Assembly: GCA_905235495.1 (NCBI GenBank)
Contig: CAJOMK010000088.1
Coordinates: forward strand, 1 to 10,931
Length of the DNA: 10,931 nt
Direction of reading: 5' to 3'
Source: an uncultured Methanobrevibacter sp.
Lineage (GTDB): Archaea > Methanobacteriota > Methanobacteria > Methanobacteriales > Methanobacteriaceae
The notes under the pieces are model-generated. The model saw nothing but the letters and a program-made list of their open reading frames with translations. It had not been told where the DNA came from and searched no databases. Shown here piece by piece: positions 1 through 7,514 of this stretch; positions within the stretch are counted from its first letter, which is position 1, and the number at the start of each line of letters is the position of its first letter. A program made the position numbers and the translations under genes.

Positions 1-783
1 TGCTACCCCTGCGTAGTGGAAAGTACGCATGGTCATCTGAGTACCAGGTTCTCCTACAGATTGAGCTGCAACAGTACCTACTGCTTCACCAGCTTCAATA
101 TATGCTCTTTCGTAAGCTTCGTCAACTTTAAGAACTAATTCATTTAATTCATCATCTGTCAAGTCTCTTTTAATATCTGCTCTTACCAAGTCTTTAATGT
201 AACTTGGAGGGAAACGAATTTCGTTCTTCTTGATTACATCTAAAACTTTAGCGATGGTTTCAGGTACATATACATACTCTTCATCACTAAGCTCTTCTCC
301 AAGAGATTTGATTAAGTAGATGACATTGTCTTTAGAATATTCAATACCTAACTCTTCAAGCTCTTTGTCAAGTAAAATAAAGGTACTTAATTCATAATCA
401 TTCAAGTTATCTTCAACATAGATTTTTGCAGATTCGACAATTGAAGTCTCTTGAGCTTCAATTTCATTATCTTCATAAACATCTTCTACAATAGGGATCG
501 CGGAAACTACTTTATTCAAGTCATTATCTTCCAAATCACCATTGCTGTAAAGTTGAGATAAACTTATTATATATATTTCAGATGAATTAACCTTATTCTT
601 TTTAAATGCTTTTTCAACAGTTTTGACTGAGTCAATCAAATCTTCTAACTCATCAAGACTTAAGTCTCCATCATCATAAGACTTTTGGAAATTCTTAATG
701 TAATCATCAGACAAACCAATTTTATTCTTTTTAAACAATTCTTCAACAGTTAATGCTTGAGTTGCTTCTTTTTTATCCGCCAT
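1..783 (-). CDS. rpoA2: RNA polymerase subunit A'' (N-terminal 261 residues; runs off the window)
   Basis: This gene encodes the C-terminal part of the largest subunit of archaeal RNA polymerase, which supplies the trigger loop and part of the cleft and clamp. The start is ATG at 783, seven nt after AGGAGG (791-796) and 18 nt after the upstream A' stop. The canonical A'' core begins near residue 230 with the GEAVGTVAAQS segment and continues through GEPGTQMTMRTFHYAGVA, the start of the trigger loop, where the window ends. Archaeal A'' proteins normally have only about 40-60 residues before GEAVG (family knowledge). Here there are about 230. Residues 17-226 read as five degenerate units of about 43 residues, of which only the last (184-226, with PPSYIKDLV and RDLTDDEL) matches the usual A'' N-terminus. 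It is the last visible gene of the rpoH-rpoB2-rpoB1-rpoA1-rpoA2 operon. The stop codon is not seen. The identity is very secure; the extension is unusual. Confidence 0.96.
   Translation of the reverse strand, partial: MADKKEATQALTVEELFKKNKIGLSDDYIKNFQKSYDDGDLSLDELEDLIDSVKTVEKAFKKNKVNSSEIYIISLSQLYSNGDLEDNDLNKVVSAIPIVEDVYEDNEIEAQETSIVESAKIYVEDNLNDYELSTFILLDKELEELGIEYSKDNVIYLIKSLGEELSDEEYVYVPETIAKVLDVIKKNEIRFPPSYIKDLVRADIKRDLTDDELNELVLKVDEAYERAYIEAGEAVGTVAAQSVGEPGTQMTMRTFHYAGVA
106..735 (-). repeat. Five degenerate 43-residue tandem repeats in the A'' N-terminus
   Basis: Aligning the A'' protein against itself gives units at residues 17-59, 60-102, 103-145, 146-183 (38 residues, lacking the first four plus one gap) and 184-226. 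Shared positions are an aromatic or hydrophobic residue followed by KKN or xDN at the start and an I or V at position 6. Around positions 11-13 are DYI, IYI, SIV, NVI and SYI. The most conserved block is around positions 24-30: DLSLDEL, DLEDNDL, NLNDYEL, ELSDEEY and DLTDDEL. The units end in VEKA, VEDV, LEEL, VLDV and AYER. Units 1 and 2 also share a 14-nt identical DNA stretch (TTTAAAAAGAATAA on the minus strand; 722-735 and 593-606), exactly 129 bp apart, which is 43 codons. The fifth unit is the normal cleft-domain helical segment of A''. This suggests serial duplication of that segment (inference). Confidence 0.72.
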
Positions 784-801
784 AAAATTGCCTCCTAATA
801 A

Positions 802-1509
802 TTAAGCTTTCTCCATTCCTTTTTCCGCATTTTTAGCAGATCCAGATGCATTTTTAATACGCATTTCATCAATAAGTTTGTCTAAGTTAGCTACATGACC
901 GAAGTCACTTTTAGCAGGATCAATACCTTCTTCACCAAAGACGCTTTGGATAACTTGACCTTTGTTGTCAGTTACTAAACCGTCAGATCTTACATTTAAG
1001 TCTTCAAGCGCATTTACAAGTCTTCTTTGCATGTAACCGGATTGTGCTGTACGAATCGCTGTATCTACAAGACCTTCTCTTCCACCCATAGCATGGAAGA
1101 AGAATTCTACAGGGTCAAGTCCTTCTTTATAGCTTGAGTGTACAAATCCTTTTGCTCTTGCCCCTAACTCTTTCTTTCTGAAGTGAGGTAAAGGTCTGTC
1201 TTGGTATCCTCTGGTAATACGTCCACCACGAACAGATTGCTGTCCTACACAAGCAGTAATCTGAGCAAGGTTCAACATGGATGCCCTTGCACCAGTACGT
1301 GCCATTACTACAGAGTGGTTTTCAACAGCCATTACATAATCATAGGAATCTTCTAGGGATTGTTTACCCATTGTGAGGTAACCTTCAGCAATTTCACCAG
1401 CATTGTCCCTTGCTTCCCCAAGAACTTGTACAATACGCATTTCCAAAGTTTCTTCAGCACTTCTACCAGGTAATGGTTGGAGTAATCCTTCTTCATAAGT
1501 AGCAATCAA
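802..1509 (-). CDS. rpoA1: RNA polymerase subunit A', C-terminal part (split from the N-terminal part by a frameshift)
   Basis: This 235-codon ORF is the C-terminal quarter of the A' subunit, not an independent protein family. Residues 1-45 match the second funnel helix region (LPGRS, TLEMRIVQVLGEARDNAGEIAE). Residues 70-100 hold the conserved ARTGARASMLNLAQ and CVGQQSVRG segments. Residues 118-164 are the bridge helix region (KGFVHSSYKEGL, FFFHAMGGREGLVDTA, SGYMQRRLV). Residues 186-205 match the usual A' C-terminus (VFGEEGIDPAKSDFG), followed by a lysine- and alanine-rich tail. The only start available is TTG at 1507-1509, one nt beyond the stop of the upstream ORF, with a weak GGAAG eight nt before it. 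Without the extra G near 1521-1522 the two ORFs fuse in frame. About 15 residues around 47-62 look longer than I recall for this family. The A' identity is certain; whether it is really translated separately is unknown. Confidence 0.9.
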   Translation of the reverse strand: MIATYEEGLLQPLPGRSAEETLEMRIVQVLGEARDNAGEIAEGYLTMGKQSLEDSYDYVMAVENHSVVMARTGARASMLNLAQITACVGQQSVRGGRITRGYQDRPLPHFRKKELGARAKGFVHSSYKEGLDPVEFFFHAMGGREGLVDTAIRTAQSGYMQRRLVNALEDLNVRSDGLVTDNKGQVIQSVFGEEGIDPAKSDFGHVANLDKLIDEMRIKNASGSAKNAEKGMEKA

Positions 1510-1530
1510 TTTATCTACTTCCTTCTTGTT
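1507..1530 (-). other. Frameshift site splitting rpoA1 (one extra G in GAAGGAAG)
   Basis: On the minus strand the first ORF reads GAA CAA GAA GGA AGT AGA TAA. Dropping one G (forward C at 1521 or 1522) gives GAA CAA GAA GAA GTA GAT AAA TTG, which continues straight into the downstream A' ORF and yields the expected E-V-D-K-L-I-A-T sequence. The fused product would be 934 residues. The downstream frame is closed upstream by a TAG at about 1543-1545, so any ribosomal +1 shift would have to occur in the roughly 30 nt between that TAG and the TAA at 1511-1513. I see no obvious homopolymer or known slippery heptamer. The alternative is stop-restart at TAAATTG behind GGAAG. A single-base sequencing or assembly error is the simplest explanation, because an A' null should be lethal. 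Confidence 0.85.
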
Positions 1531-3607
1531 CAGCCTTATCTAAGTGAGCGCCAATAACCTCAATAGCTTCTTCTGGAATTTCTTCATCGTTTGTACCGGT
1601 GGTAATACCGGTTTTCATGATTCCACAGATAGCAAGGTCAGTTGAACGGTCTAAGAATTCTTTAGCACGAGAAGGACCATATTCCTTAACGATTGTATCT
1701 AAGATTTTACCAGAGAAAGAACCGTATGCAGCCTCGTCAATAGCTCCATGAGTTAATTGACCATCTTTGATTACTACAAATGCATCATATTGACAGTCTT
1801 CCTTAAGACAGGTTTCACATTTTCTGCAGATTTCTGCCTTATAGTTCATGTTGAGGTCATCTGGAAGCAATAAGCTGAATAACTCTTTTCCAGTCCAATT
1901 TCTGTTTTTACGTTTTAAATGTTTCTTATCCACATGAGGGTTGTTTAAGAGATGTGATTTACGAATAACTTGGAAAGCTTGCTCTTCAGTAAATTCAGAA
2001 CCATCACGGGTTAAAAGGTATGCTCCACTAATATGATCGTGAATAGCACCAATAATTGGTCCACCAAACCTTGGAGACAAGATGTGCTCCTGTACTCTCA
2101 TTAAGGATTTTGCTTCTGCACGGGATTCATCAGTTTGGAAAACATGCATGTTCATTTCGTCTCCGTCAAAGTCTGCATTGTATGGAGGACATACACAAAG
2201 GTTAAGTCTGAAAGTCTTGTAAGGTAAAACTCTTACTTCGTGAGCCATCATACTCATCCTGTGAAGGGAAGGTTGACGGTTGAATAAAACTACATCCCCA
2301 TCTTTGAGATGTCTCATTACAATATCACCATATTGAAGGTTTTCAACAACTACTTCCTTGTTAGCATCCAAGACTCTTACTTTCATCTCTTTGCCATTGA
2401 TGTTCTTTTTGACATAATTTGCACCAGGATGAACGTTAGGTCCGTTAAGGATAGCTTCTTTCAATTCTTCAATGTTCCATTCGTTTACATAAGTAGGTAC
2501 AGTTACCTCTTTTGCAATCATTTCAGGAACACCAACCTCATTGATACTGATGTTTGGATCAGGTGAGATTACGGTACGTGCAGAGAAGTTTACACGTTTA
2601 CCGGATAAGTTACTTCTGAATCTTCCTTCCTTACCTTTTAATCTTTGAGCTAAAGTCTTTAATGGTCTTCCACTTCTGTGTCTTGCAGGAGGAACACCAG
2701 ATGCTTCATTGTCAAAGTAAGTTGTTACGTGGTATTGGAGTAATTTCCAAAGGTCCTCTACAATAAGTTGAGGAGCACCAGCTTCCATATTTTCAATTAA
2801 TCTTTGATTAATCCTTAAAATATCAACAAGCTTGTGAGTTAAATCATCTTCAGAACGTTCCCCAGTATCAAGAGTGATTGAAGGCCTTACGGTTACAGGA
2901 GGTACAGGAAGTACTGTGAGTACCATCCATTCTGGACGTGCAACTTCTGGGTTTACTCCTAAGACGTATGCATCTTCATCTGGAATGCGTTGAAGTTTTT
3001 CACGTACTTCAGATGCAGTCAAGTCATAGTCTTCTGTTATTGGAACACCATTATCATCAGTAATGACTTCACCAAATTCATCGTATTGTTTGTGAACTTC
3101 AATGATGTCGATTGGTTTTACGATTTTAATGTCTTCCTGTTCAGCACCACAGTGTGGGCAGACTTCTTTAGTCTTTTTGTCTTTACAGATTTTGTAGACT
3201 TCTTTTACAAGGTCTTCTACACTTTCACCTGCTTCGTGGAGTTCTTCCATCTTTTCAGTAAACTCTTCAATTTCATCATCATCCAAGAGTACGCGTCCAC
3301 ATTCGCTACAGGTTGAACGTAAGATTTTGTGAATGTCATCACCGAAACCTACGTGGATTACAGGTCTTGCAAGCTCAATCATACCGAAGTGACCTTGACA
3401 TTCCCCTCCTTTTTCACCACAGGTACGGCATTTTAAACTAGGATCAATAACACCTAAACGAGAATCCATCAAACCTGATTCGATTGGGTAACCATCCTCA
3501 TCGTAAGTGTCTGGTCTTTCAATTTTAACAACAGACATTTCCCTAATCTGTTCTGGTGACATTAATCCAAAATTAATTTGATCAATTTTCTTAATAATTC
3601 CTTTCAA
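1511..3607 (-). CDS. rpoA1: RNA polymerase subunit A', N-terminal part (698 codons, ends at a frameshift)
   Basis: This is the N-terminal three quarters of the largest RNA polymerase subunit, which carries the catalytic magnesium site. The start is TTG at 3607, eight nt after AAGGAG (3616-3621), and gives the usual MKGIIKKIDQINFGLMSP N-terminus. Zinc-binding residues of the clamp are visible: C60, C63, C70, H73, then C100, C103, C150 and C153. The active-site motif NADFDGD lies at 477-483 and is complete, with no intein. A second cysteine set (C594, C597, C600, C605) and TGITTGTNDEEIP (666-678) follow. The last three residues (GSR) are out-of-frame readthrough before a TAA. The natural continuation is in the +1 frame downstream. 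It lies 47 nt after rpoB1 and is surely cotranscribed. Function as a two-piece A' is possible but unproven. Confidence 0.96.
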   Translation of the reverse strand: MKGIIKKIDQINFGLMSPEQIREMSVVKIERPDTYDEDGYPIESGLMDSRLGVIDPSLKCRTCGEKGGECQGHFGMIELARPVIHVGFGDDIHKILRSTCSECGRVLLDDDEIEEFTEKMEELHEAGESVEDLVKEVYKICKDKKTKEVCPHCGAEQEDIKIVKPIDIIEVHKQYDEFGEVITDDNGVPITEDYDLTASEVREKLQRIPDEDAYVLGVNPEVARPEWMVLTVLPVPPVTVRPSITLDTGERSEDDLTHKLVDILRINQRLIENMEAGAPQLIVEDLWKLLQYHVTTYFDNEASGVPPARHRSGRPLKTLAQRLKGKEGRFRSNLSGKRVNFSARTVISPDPNISINEVGVPEMIAKEVTVPTYVNEWNIEELKEAILNGPNVHPGANYVKKNINGKEMKVRVLDANKEVVVENLQYGDIVMRHLKDGDVVLFNRQPSLHRMSMMAHEVRVLPYKTFRLNLCVCPPYNADFDGDEMNMHVFQTDESRAEAKSLMRVQEHILSPRFGGPIIGAIHDHISGAYLLTRDGSEFTEEQAFQVIRKSHLLNNPHVDKKHLKRKNRNWTGKELFSLLLPDDLNMNYKAEICRKCETCLKEDCQYDAFVVIKDGQLTHGAIDEAAYGSFSGKILDTIVKEYGPSRAKEFLDRSTDLAICGIMKTGITTGTNDEEIPEEAIEVIGAHLDKAEQEGSR

Positions 3608-3615
3608 AATATCGG

Positions 3616-3621
3616 CTCCTT
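3616..3621 (-). promoter_or_regulatory. Shine-Dalgarno site fixing the TTG start of rpoA1
   Basis: AAGGAG on the minus strand sits eight nt before the TTG at 3605-3607. The reading frame from this TTG gives the conserved A' N-terminus immediately, so TTG rather than a downstream ATG is the start. Confidence 0.65.
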
Positions 3622-3654
3622 AAAAAATTTCTTTTTATTTCAACACCTTATTTC

Positions 3655-5466
3655 TTAAGCTTTGTCCCCAAGAATTAATTTAGGGAAAATACATAAACTT
3701 TTGAGTTCGTCTAATAATAATTTGAATGCATATGAAATTTCAACAGGATAAGTTTCACTGTCTCCACAAATTGGACAGTACATTTTACGTTTTTTCTTAT
3801 CATATACTGCTAACATACCACATTCATTACATACAACTGATTCATACTTATCGGATTCATCCAATAATCTTTCTTTCAATGCTAAAGCAGCACCGTGTGC
3901 AATAAGACAGTCTCTTTCCATTTCTCCGAACCTAAGACCTCCTTCACGTGCTCTACCTTCAGTTGGTTGTCTTGTAAGCACTTGAACTGGACCAGTTGAA
4001 CGAGCATAAACCTTATCAGTTGTCATGTGGTGTAATTTTTGGTAGTATGCAACACCTACAAAGATTTCAGCTTCAATACGTTCACCAGTTACACCGTTGT
4101 ATAATGATTCGCATCCTGCAGATTCAAAACCGTTTTCCTTAAGTGCACGTTTAATTTCATATTCTGCAGCATCATTAAATGGAGTACCGTCCATACGATG
4201 TCCTTCCATACAACCTGCTTTACCAGCTACCATTTCCAATACCTGACCAACAGACATCCTTGAAGGGATAGCGTGTGGGTTTACAATAATATCCGGTACA
4301 ACACCATCTTCTGTAAATGGAATATCATCTTGAGATAAGATAAGGCCTACAACCCCTTTCTGACCGTGTCTTGATGCGAATTTATCACCAAATTCAGGTT
4401 GCCTGGTATCTCTAACTCTTATTTTGGTTAATTTGCTTCCTTCAACAGTTTCAGTTAAAAGCACAGCATCGACAATACCTTGTTCACCATGTCTTACAGT
4501 GACGGAAGTTTCTCTTCTTTTTTCAGTAACAGTACCGAATTCGTCAATTTCTCCTAAGAATCTTGGAGGAGAAGTTTTACCAATCAATACATCACCAGAT
4601 TTTACAGGAGATTCAGGGTTGACAATACCGTCATCATCCAAGTTTCTGTAGAAGTCATCTCCACGGTATCCTCTGATTGCTTTATCAGGTACTTCAAATC
4701 TGTCAACTTCACCACCAGGGTATCTTCTTTCAGAAGCTTCGTATGATCTGAAGAAACTGGATCTTCCCATACCTCTTTCAAGAGAAGATTTGTTAAGAAT
4801 CATTGCGTCTTCCATGTTATATCCTTCATAGGACATGAGTGCTACAACCAAGTTTTGACCGGATGGTCTGGAATCGTAATTGATAGCATCGATAATTCTT
4901 GTTTTTACTATAGGAGTTTGAGGGTGGTGCAATAAGTGTGCACGAGTATCAGTACGTAAAGCGTAGTTAGATACATATAATCCTAATGCTTGTTTTGTCA
5001 TCCCTGCTTCCATGGTGTTCCTTGGAGAAGAGTTGTGATCTGAAAATGGAATAATTCCTGCACAGATACCTAACATAGTGGAAGGATCAATTTCCAAATG
5101 AGTGTGGTCTTCATTCAATTGGCTTAAATTCATTGCAATGTATGAGTTTTCCTCTTCTTCAGCATCCAAGCATTCTAAAATACCTAAATCGAAAAGGTCA
5201 TCCCATTTCAATTCACCATTTGCAATAGCATCCATATGCTCATCCTTAAGTGCTGGTTCACCATCGTAAACAAGAATTAAAGGTCTTCTTGCTCTACCTT
5301 GGTCGGTGAAAATGTAAATTTCATGGTTATCATCATAATATGTGATGTTCATTTCATTGTTGATTTCACCAGCTCTTCTTTTAGCACGCATTTCTTCTGT
5401 AAATTCTTCAGGGTTATCGCAATAACCAGTAAGTTTTCCATTAATATAAATTTTAGCTCTTACCAT
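3655..5466 (-). CDS. rpoB1: RNA polymerase subunit B' (C-terminal half of the second-largest subunit)
   Basis: This gene encodes the catalytic, hybrid-binding and anchor half of the archaeal beta-like subunit, which pairs with B'' in organisms where B is split. At 603 residues it is the usual length. Recognisable blocks are SYEGYNMEDAMILNKSS (212-228), KTSPPRFLG (297-305), the hybrid-binding GDKFASRHGQKGVVG (360-374), IPSRMSVGQVLE (400-411), ARSTGPVQVLTRQPTEGR (488-505) and GGLRFGEMERDCLIAHGAA (509-527). A C-terminal zinc ribbon has C546, C549, C564 and C567. The ATG at 5466 follows GGAGGAG at a spacing of four to five nt and lies 13 nt after the B'' stop, so translation is closely coupled to rpoB2. 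Nothing is missing or broken. Confidence 0.98.
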   Translation of the reverse strand: MVRAKIYINGKLTGYCDNPEEFTEEMRAKRRAGEINNEMNITYYDDNHEIYIFTDQGRARRPLILVYDGEPALKDEHMDAIANGELKWDDLFDLGILECLDAEEEENSYIAMNLSQLNEDHTHLEIDPSTMLGICAGIIPFSDHNSSPRNTMEAGMTKQALGLYVSNYALRTDTRAHLLHHPQTPIVKTRIIDAINYDSRPSGQNLVVALMSYEGYNMEDAMILNKSSLERGMGRSSFFRSYEASERRYPGGEVDRFEVPDKAIRGYRGDDFYRNLDDDGIVNPESPVKSGDVLIGKTSPPRFLGEIDEFGTVTEKRRETSVTVRHGEQGIVDAVLLTETVEGSKLTKIRVRDTRQPEFGDKFASRHGQKGVVGLILSQDDIPFTEDGVVPDIIVNPHAIPSRMSVGQVLEMVAGKAGCMEGHRMDGTPFNDAAEYEIKRALKENGFESAGCESLYNGVTGERIEAEIFVGVAYYQKLHHMTTDKVYARSTGPVQVLTRQPTEGRAREGGLRFGEMERDCLIAHGAALALKERLLDESDKYESVVCNECGMLAVYDKKKRKMYCPICGDSETYPVEISYAFKLLLDELKSLCIFPKLILGDKA

Positions 5467-5479
5467 AAAACTCCTCCGA

Positions 5480-7051
5480 TTAATCTATCATCTCTACATC
5501 CATGTCTCTAATGATGTTTACAAGGTTTTGATCTTCTTCGTCTCCAAATCCTTCAGAGATTTTACACATCAGAGCTAAATTCTTTACTAATCCACAGTTT
5601 GGCCCTTCCGGAGTTTCGTTTGGACATATCTTACCAAATTGAGTTGGGTGCAAGTCCCTTGCTTCAAAGTGAGGTTGACGACTTCTTGTAAGTGGAGAAA
5701 CAACCCTTCTCAAGTGGGAAAGTGTAGCCATGTAACTGACTCTGTCTAAAAGCTGACTTACACCAGCTCTTCCACCTACCCAATTACCGGTAGCAATTGC
5801 ATGCTTAATGTTTTCAGTTAAAACATCGGAACGAACAGCTTGTTTAATTGAAAGTTCTTTTCCTCTTGATAAGCTTCTTTCAAGTTGATAGCTCATATCT
5901 CTTGTTAAGGAAGAGAAAGCTACTCTGAATAAGTCTTCCATTAAGTCACCGGAAACTCTTAATCTCTTATTGGTGTAATGGTCCTTATCGTGAGGTTCTC
6001 TTTGACCTTCAATTACTTGAAGTAACATTTCAGTCATTTCTGCTAAGTAAATAGCTTTATCATAACGTTTATCAGATTCAATTCCCATATGAGGCAATAA
6101 GTATCTGTCGATGACATCTTCAGCACGTTTGATTCTGTACTCTTCAGTCATTCCTTTAGCTACTCTATTACCAATGTATTTAATAGCAGCCATTCTTTGG
6201 TATTCTTCTCTTTCTTCATTGGTCATGTTTGCCATTAATTCTGAACCTAATTTCAAGTCTTTTTCAGAAACTTGAATATCATCTGCAATATACATTTGGA
6301 AGTTGAAATCATCTGAAATTTTTGTAATAATCTCTTGATCAGTTGATAATCCTAACGCTCTAAGTAAAATTACTAAAGGAATTTCTCCAGGAACATATGG
6401 GAAAGAAATTCTTAAGAACACTCCACTTTTACGTGGTTTTTTGTATTCTAAGGTAATTCTTGCTCTGAAACCACTTTTAATTGAAGTTACAATAGCTTTT
6501 GCATGTCTGTCTTCAGGTTCATCAATTCTTTCAAGGATAATTTTGTTAGGAGCAATCTCTTCCATAGTAACAACAGCTCTTTCAGAACCGTTTACAATGA
6601 AGTATCCTCCTGGGTCTTTAGGGTCTTCCCCTCTTTCAATCAATTCTTTATCAGTAAGCCCATGTAAATGACAAATGCTGGATTTGAGCATAAGAGGTAA
6701 TTCACCAATGTATACTTCTTCCAATTCTTCCTCTTCATCACTATTATTATCATGCAATGCCATTTCTAAGTACATATGAGCAGAATAGTTTAAGTTTCTA
6801 AGTCTTGCTTCAGTAGGGTAAATCATACTTTTAGAACCGTCAGCCTCTTTGGTGAAAGGTTTTTCAATTTTGATCTTACCGGTTCTGAGGGTATAATTTC
6901 CTTTTTCGTTTTCTATAGTAATTGGTTCAGTGATATCAATAATTTTTTGTATACGATTTTCAACAAAATCATTATATGATTTGATGTGATGGTCTACAAT
7001 ATCATATTTATCAAAAAATGAATCTACTAAACCCCATGTCTTATTTTTCAT
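5480..7051 (-). CDS. rpoB2: RNA polymerase subunit B'' (N-terminal half of the second-largest subunit)
   Basis: This gene encodes the protrusion, lobe and fork half of the archaeal beta-like subunit, and the protein assembles with B'. The 523 residues are normal for a split B''. Landmarks are PGGYFIVNGSERAVV (147-161), an acidic stretch at 101-112 (DNNSDEEEELEE), HYTNKRLRVSGDLMEDLFR in the lobe-to-fork region, GNWVGGRAGVSQLLDR, and the fork segment RDLHPTQFGKICPNETPEGP starting at 465 and ending in NCGLVKNLAL. The B subunit break lies shortly after this segment, as in other methanogens (family knowledge). The ATG at 7051 follows GGAG at about eight nt. It lies 142 nt downstream of rpoH, by far the widest gap in the operon. 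Confidence 0.98.
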   Translation of the reverse strand: MKNKTWGLVDSFFDKYDIVDHHIKSYNDFVENRIQKIIDITEPITIENEKGNYTLRTGKIKIEKPFTKEADGSKSMIYPTEARLRNLNYSAHMYLEMALHDNNSDEEEELEEVYIGELPLMLKSSICHLHGLTDKELIERGEDPKDPGGYFIVNGSERAVVTMEEIAPNKIILERIDEPEDRHAKAIVTSIKSGFRARITLEYKKPRKSGVFLRISFPYVPGEIPLVILLRALGLSTDQEIITKISDDFNFQMYIADDIQVSEKDLKLGSELMANMTNEEREEYQRMAAIKYIGNRVAKGMTEEYRIKRAEDVIDRYLLPHMGIESDKRYDKAIYLAEMTEMLLQVIEGQREPHDKDHYTNKRLRVSGDLMEDLFRVAFSSLTRDMSYQLERSLSRGKELSIKQAVRSDVLTENIKHAIATGNWVGGRAGVSQLLDRVSYMATLSHLRRVVSPLTRSRQPHFEARDLHPTQFGKICPNETPEGPNCGLVKNLALMCKISEGFGDEEDQNLVNIIRDMDVEMID

Positions 7052-7120
7052 TTAATATCTCCAAAATAATACAATCAGTTTAAATACATAAAATTTTCAT
7101 TAATAGTTTTATTTTAAATA

Positions 7121-7180
7121 AATTCATTTAATATTAAAATAATTCCATTTTAATAATTAAAACAATTCATTTTAAAAATA
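7121..7180 (-). repeat. Three degenerate AT-rich repeats between rpoH and rpoB2
   Basis: Forward-strand copies begin with AATTCATTTAAT (7121), AATTCCATTTTAAT (7141) and AATTCATTTTAAA (7164). Each is followed by more A/T sequence, and the spacing is 20-23 bp. The composition is so AT-rich that chance similarity is possible. The gap could hold an internal promoter or act as a leader for rpoB2, but no clear TATA box stands out. Confidence 0.3.
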
Positions 7181-7193
7181 ATTTTTCAAAGAT

Positions 7194-7442
7194 TTATTTT
7201 TGATTATTTTCTCCACTGACAAGCCTATATGTTACAAATACGCCTGCAGTTTCACTTTTACGAGTTATTTTCAAAACTTGACCTTCTTCAGCACCAATTG
7301 CTTTAGAAACAGGATCGTTTACTCTAATTTTTGGAAGTTGACTTATATCATAATCAACATCCGCAAAAATTTCTTTAATTTCATCATCAGACAAAATTTC
7401 GTGCTTAGGAACAGCACTATGGTTTAATATATTAAATGCCAA
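7194..7442 (-). CDS. rpoH: RNA polymerase subunit H (RPB5-like C-terminal domain)
   Basis: This is the small archaeal RNA polymerase subunit equivalent to the C-terminal domain of eukaryotic RPB5. It lies in the lower jaw near incoming DNA. It is 82 residues, normal for the family. The family signature is clear: HSAVPKHEILSDDE (8-21), LPKIRVNDPVSKAIGAEEGQ (36-55) and the C-terminal VLKITRKSE...VTYRLV. The start is TTG at 7442, six nt after GGAGG (7449-7453), and gives the expected N-terminus. It is the first gene of the RNA polymerase operon, which fits the standard methanogen order rpoH-rpoB2-rpoB1-rpoA1-rpoA2. Confidence 0.97.
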   Translation of the reverse strand: MAFNILNHSAVPKHEILSDDEIKEIFADVDYDISQLPKIRVNDPVSKAIGAEEGQVLKITRKSETAGVFVTYRLVSGENNQK

Positions 7443-7448
7443 AATATT

Positions 7449-7453
7449 CCTCC
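7449..7453 (-). promoter_or_regulatory. Shine-Dalgarno site fixing the TTG start of rpoH
   Basis: GGAGG on the minus strand lies six nt before the TTG at 7440-7442. No ATG or GTG in this frame lies nearby that would keep the conserved N-terminus. Confidence 0.7.
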
Positions 7454-7514
7454 GATAAAACTTTTAAATATTTAATAAATAAATAACTTAAAACTAAATC
7501 AAATTGTAAACTTT

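Noticed and set aside
2160..2185. Possible intein insertion at the A' NADFDGD motif
   Set aside because: The motif is continuous and in frame with its flanking conserved residues, so no intein is present.
2309..2566. Forward-strand ORF antisense to rpoA1 (also 2990-3316)
   Set aside because: It lies wholly inside a strongly conserved RNA polymerase gene, has low-complexity phenylalanine-rich composition and has no ribosome site; it is a reading-frame shadow.
4424..4651. Forward-strand ORFs antisense to rpoB1 and rpoB2 (also 5299-5511 and 6441-6671)
   Set aside because: They are antisense to conserved core genes and show no recognisable protein features.
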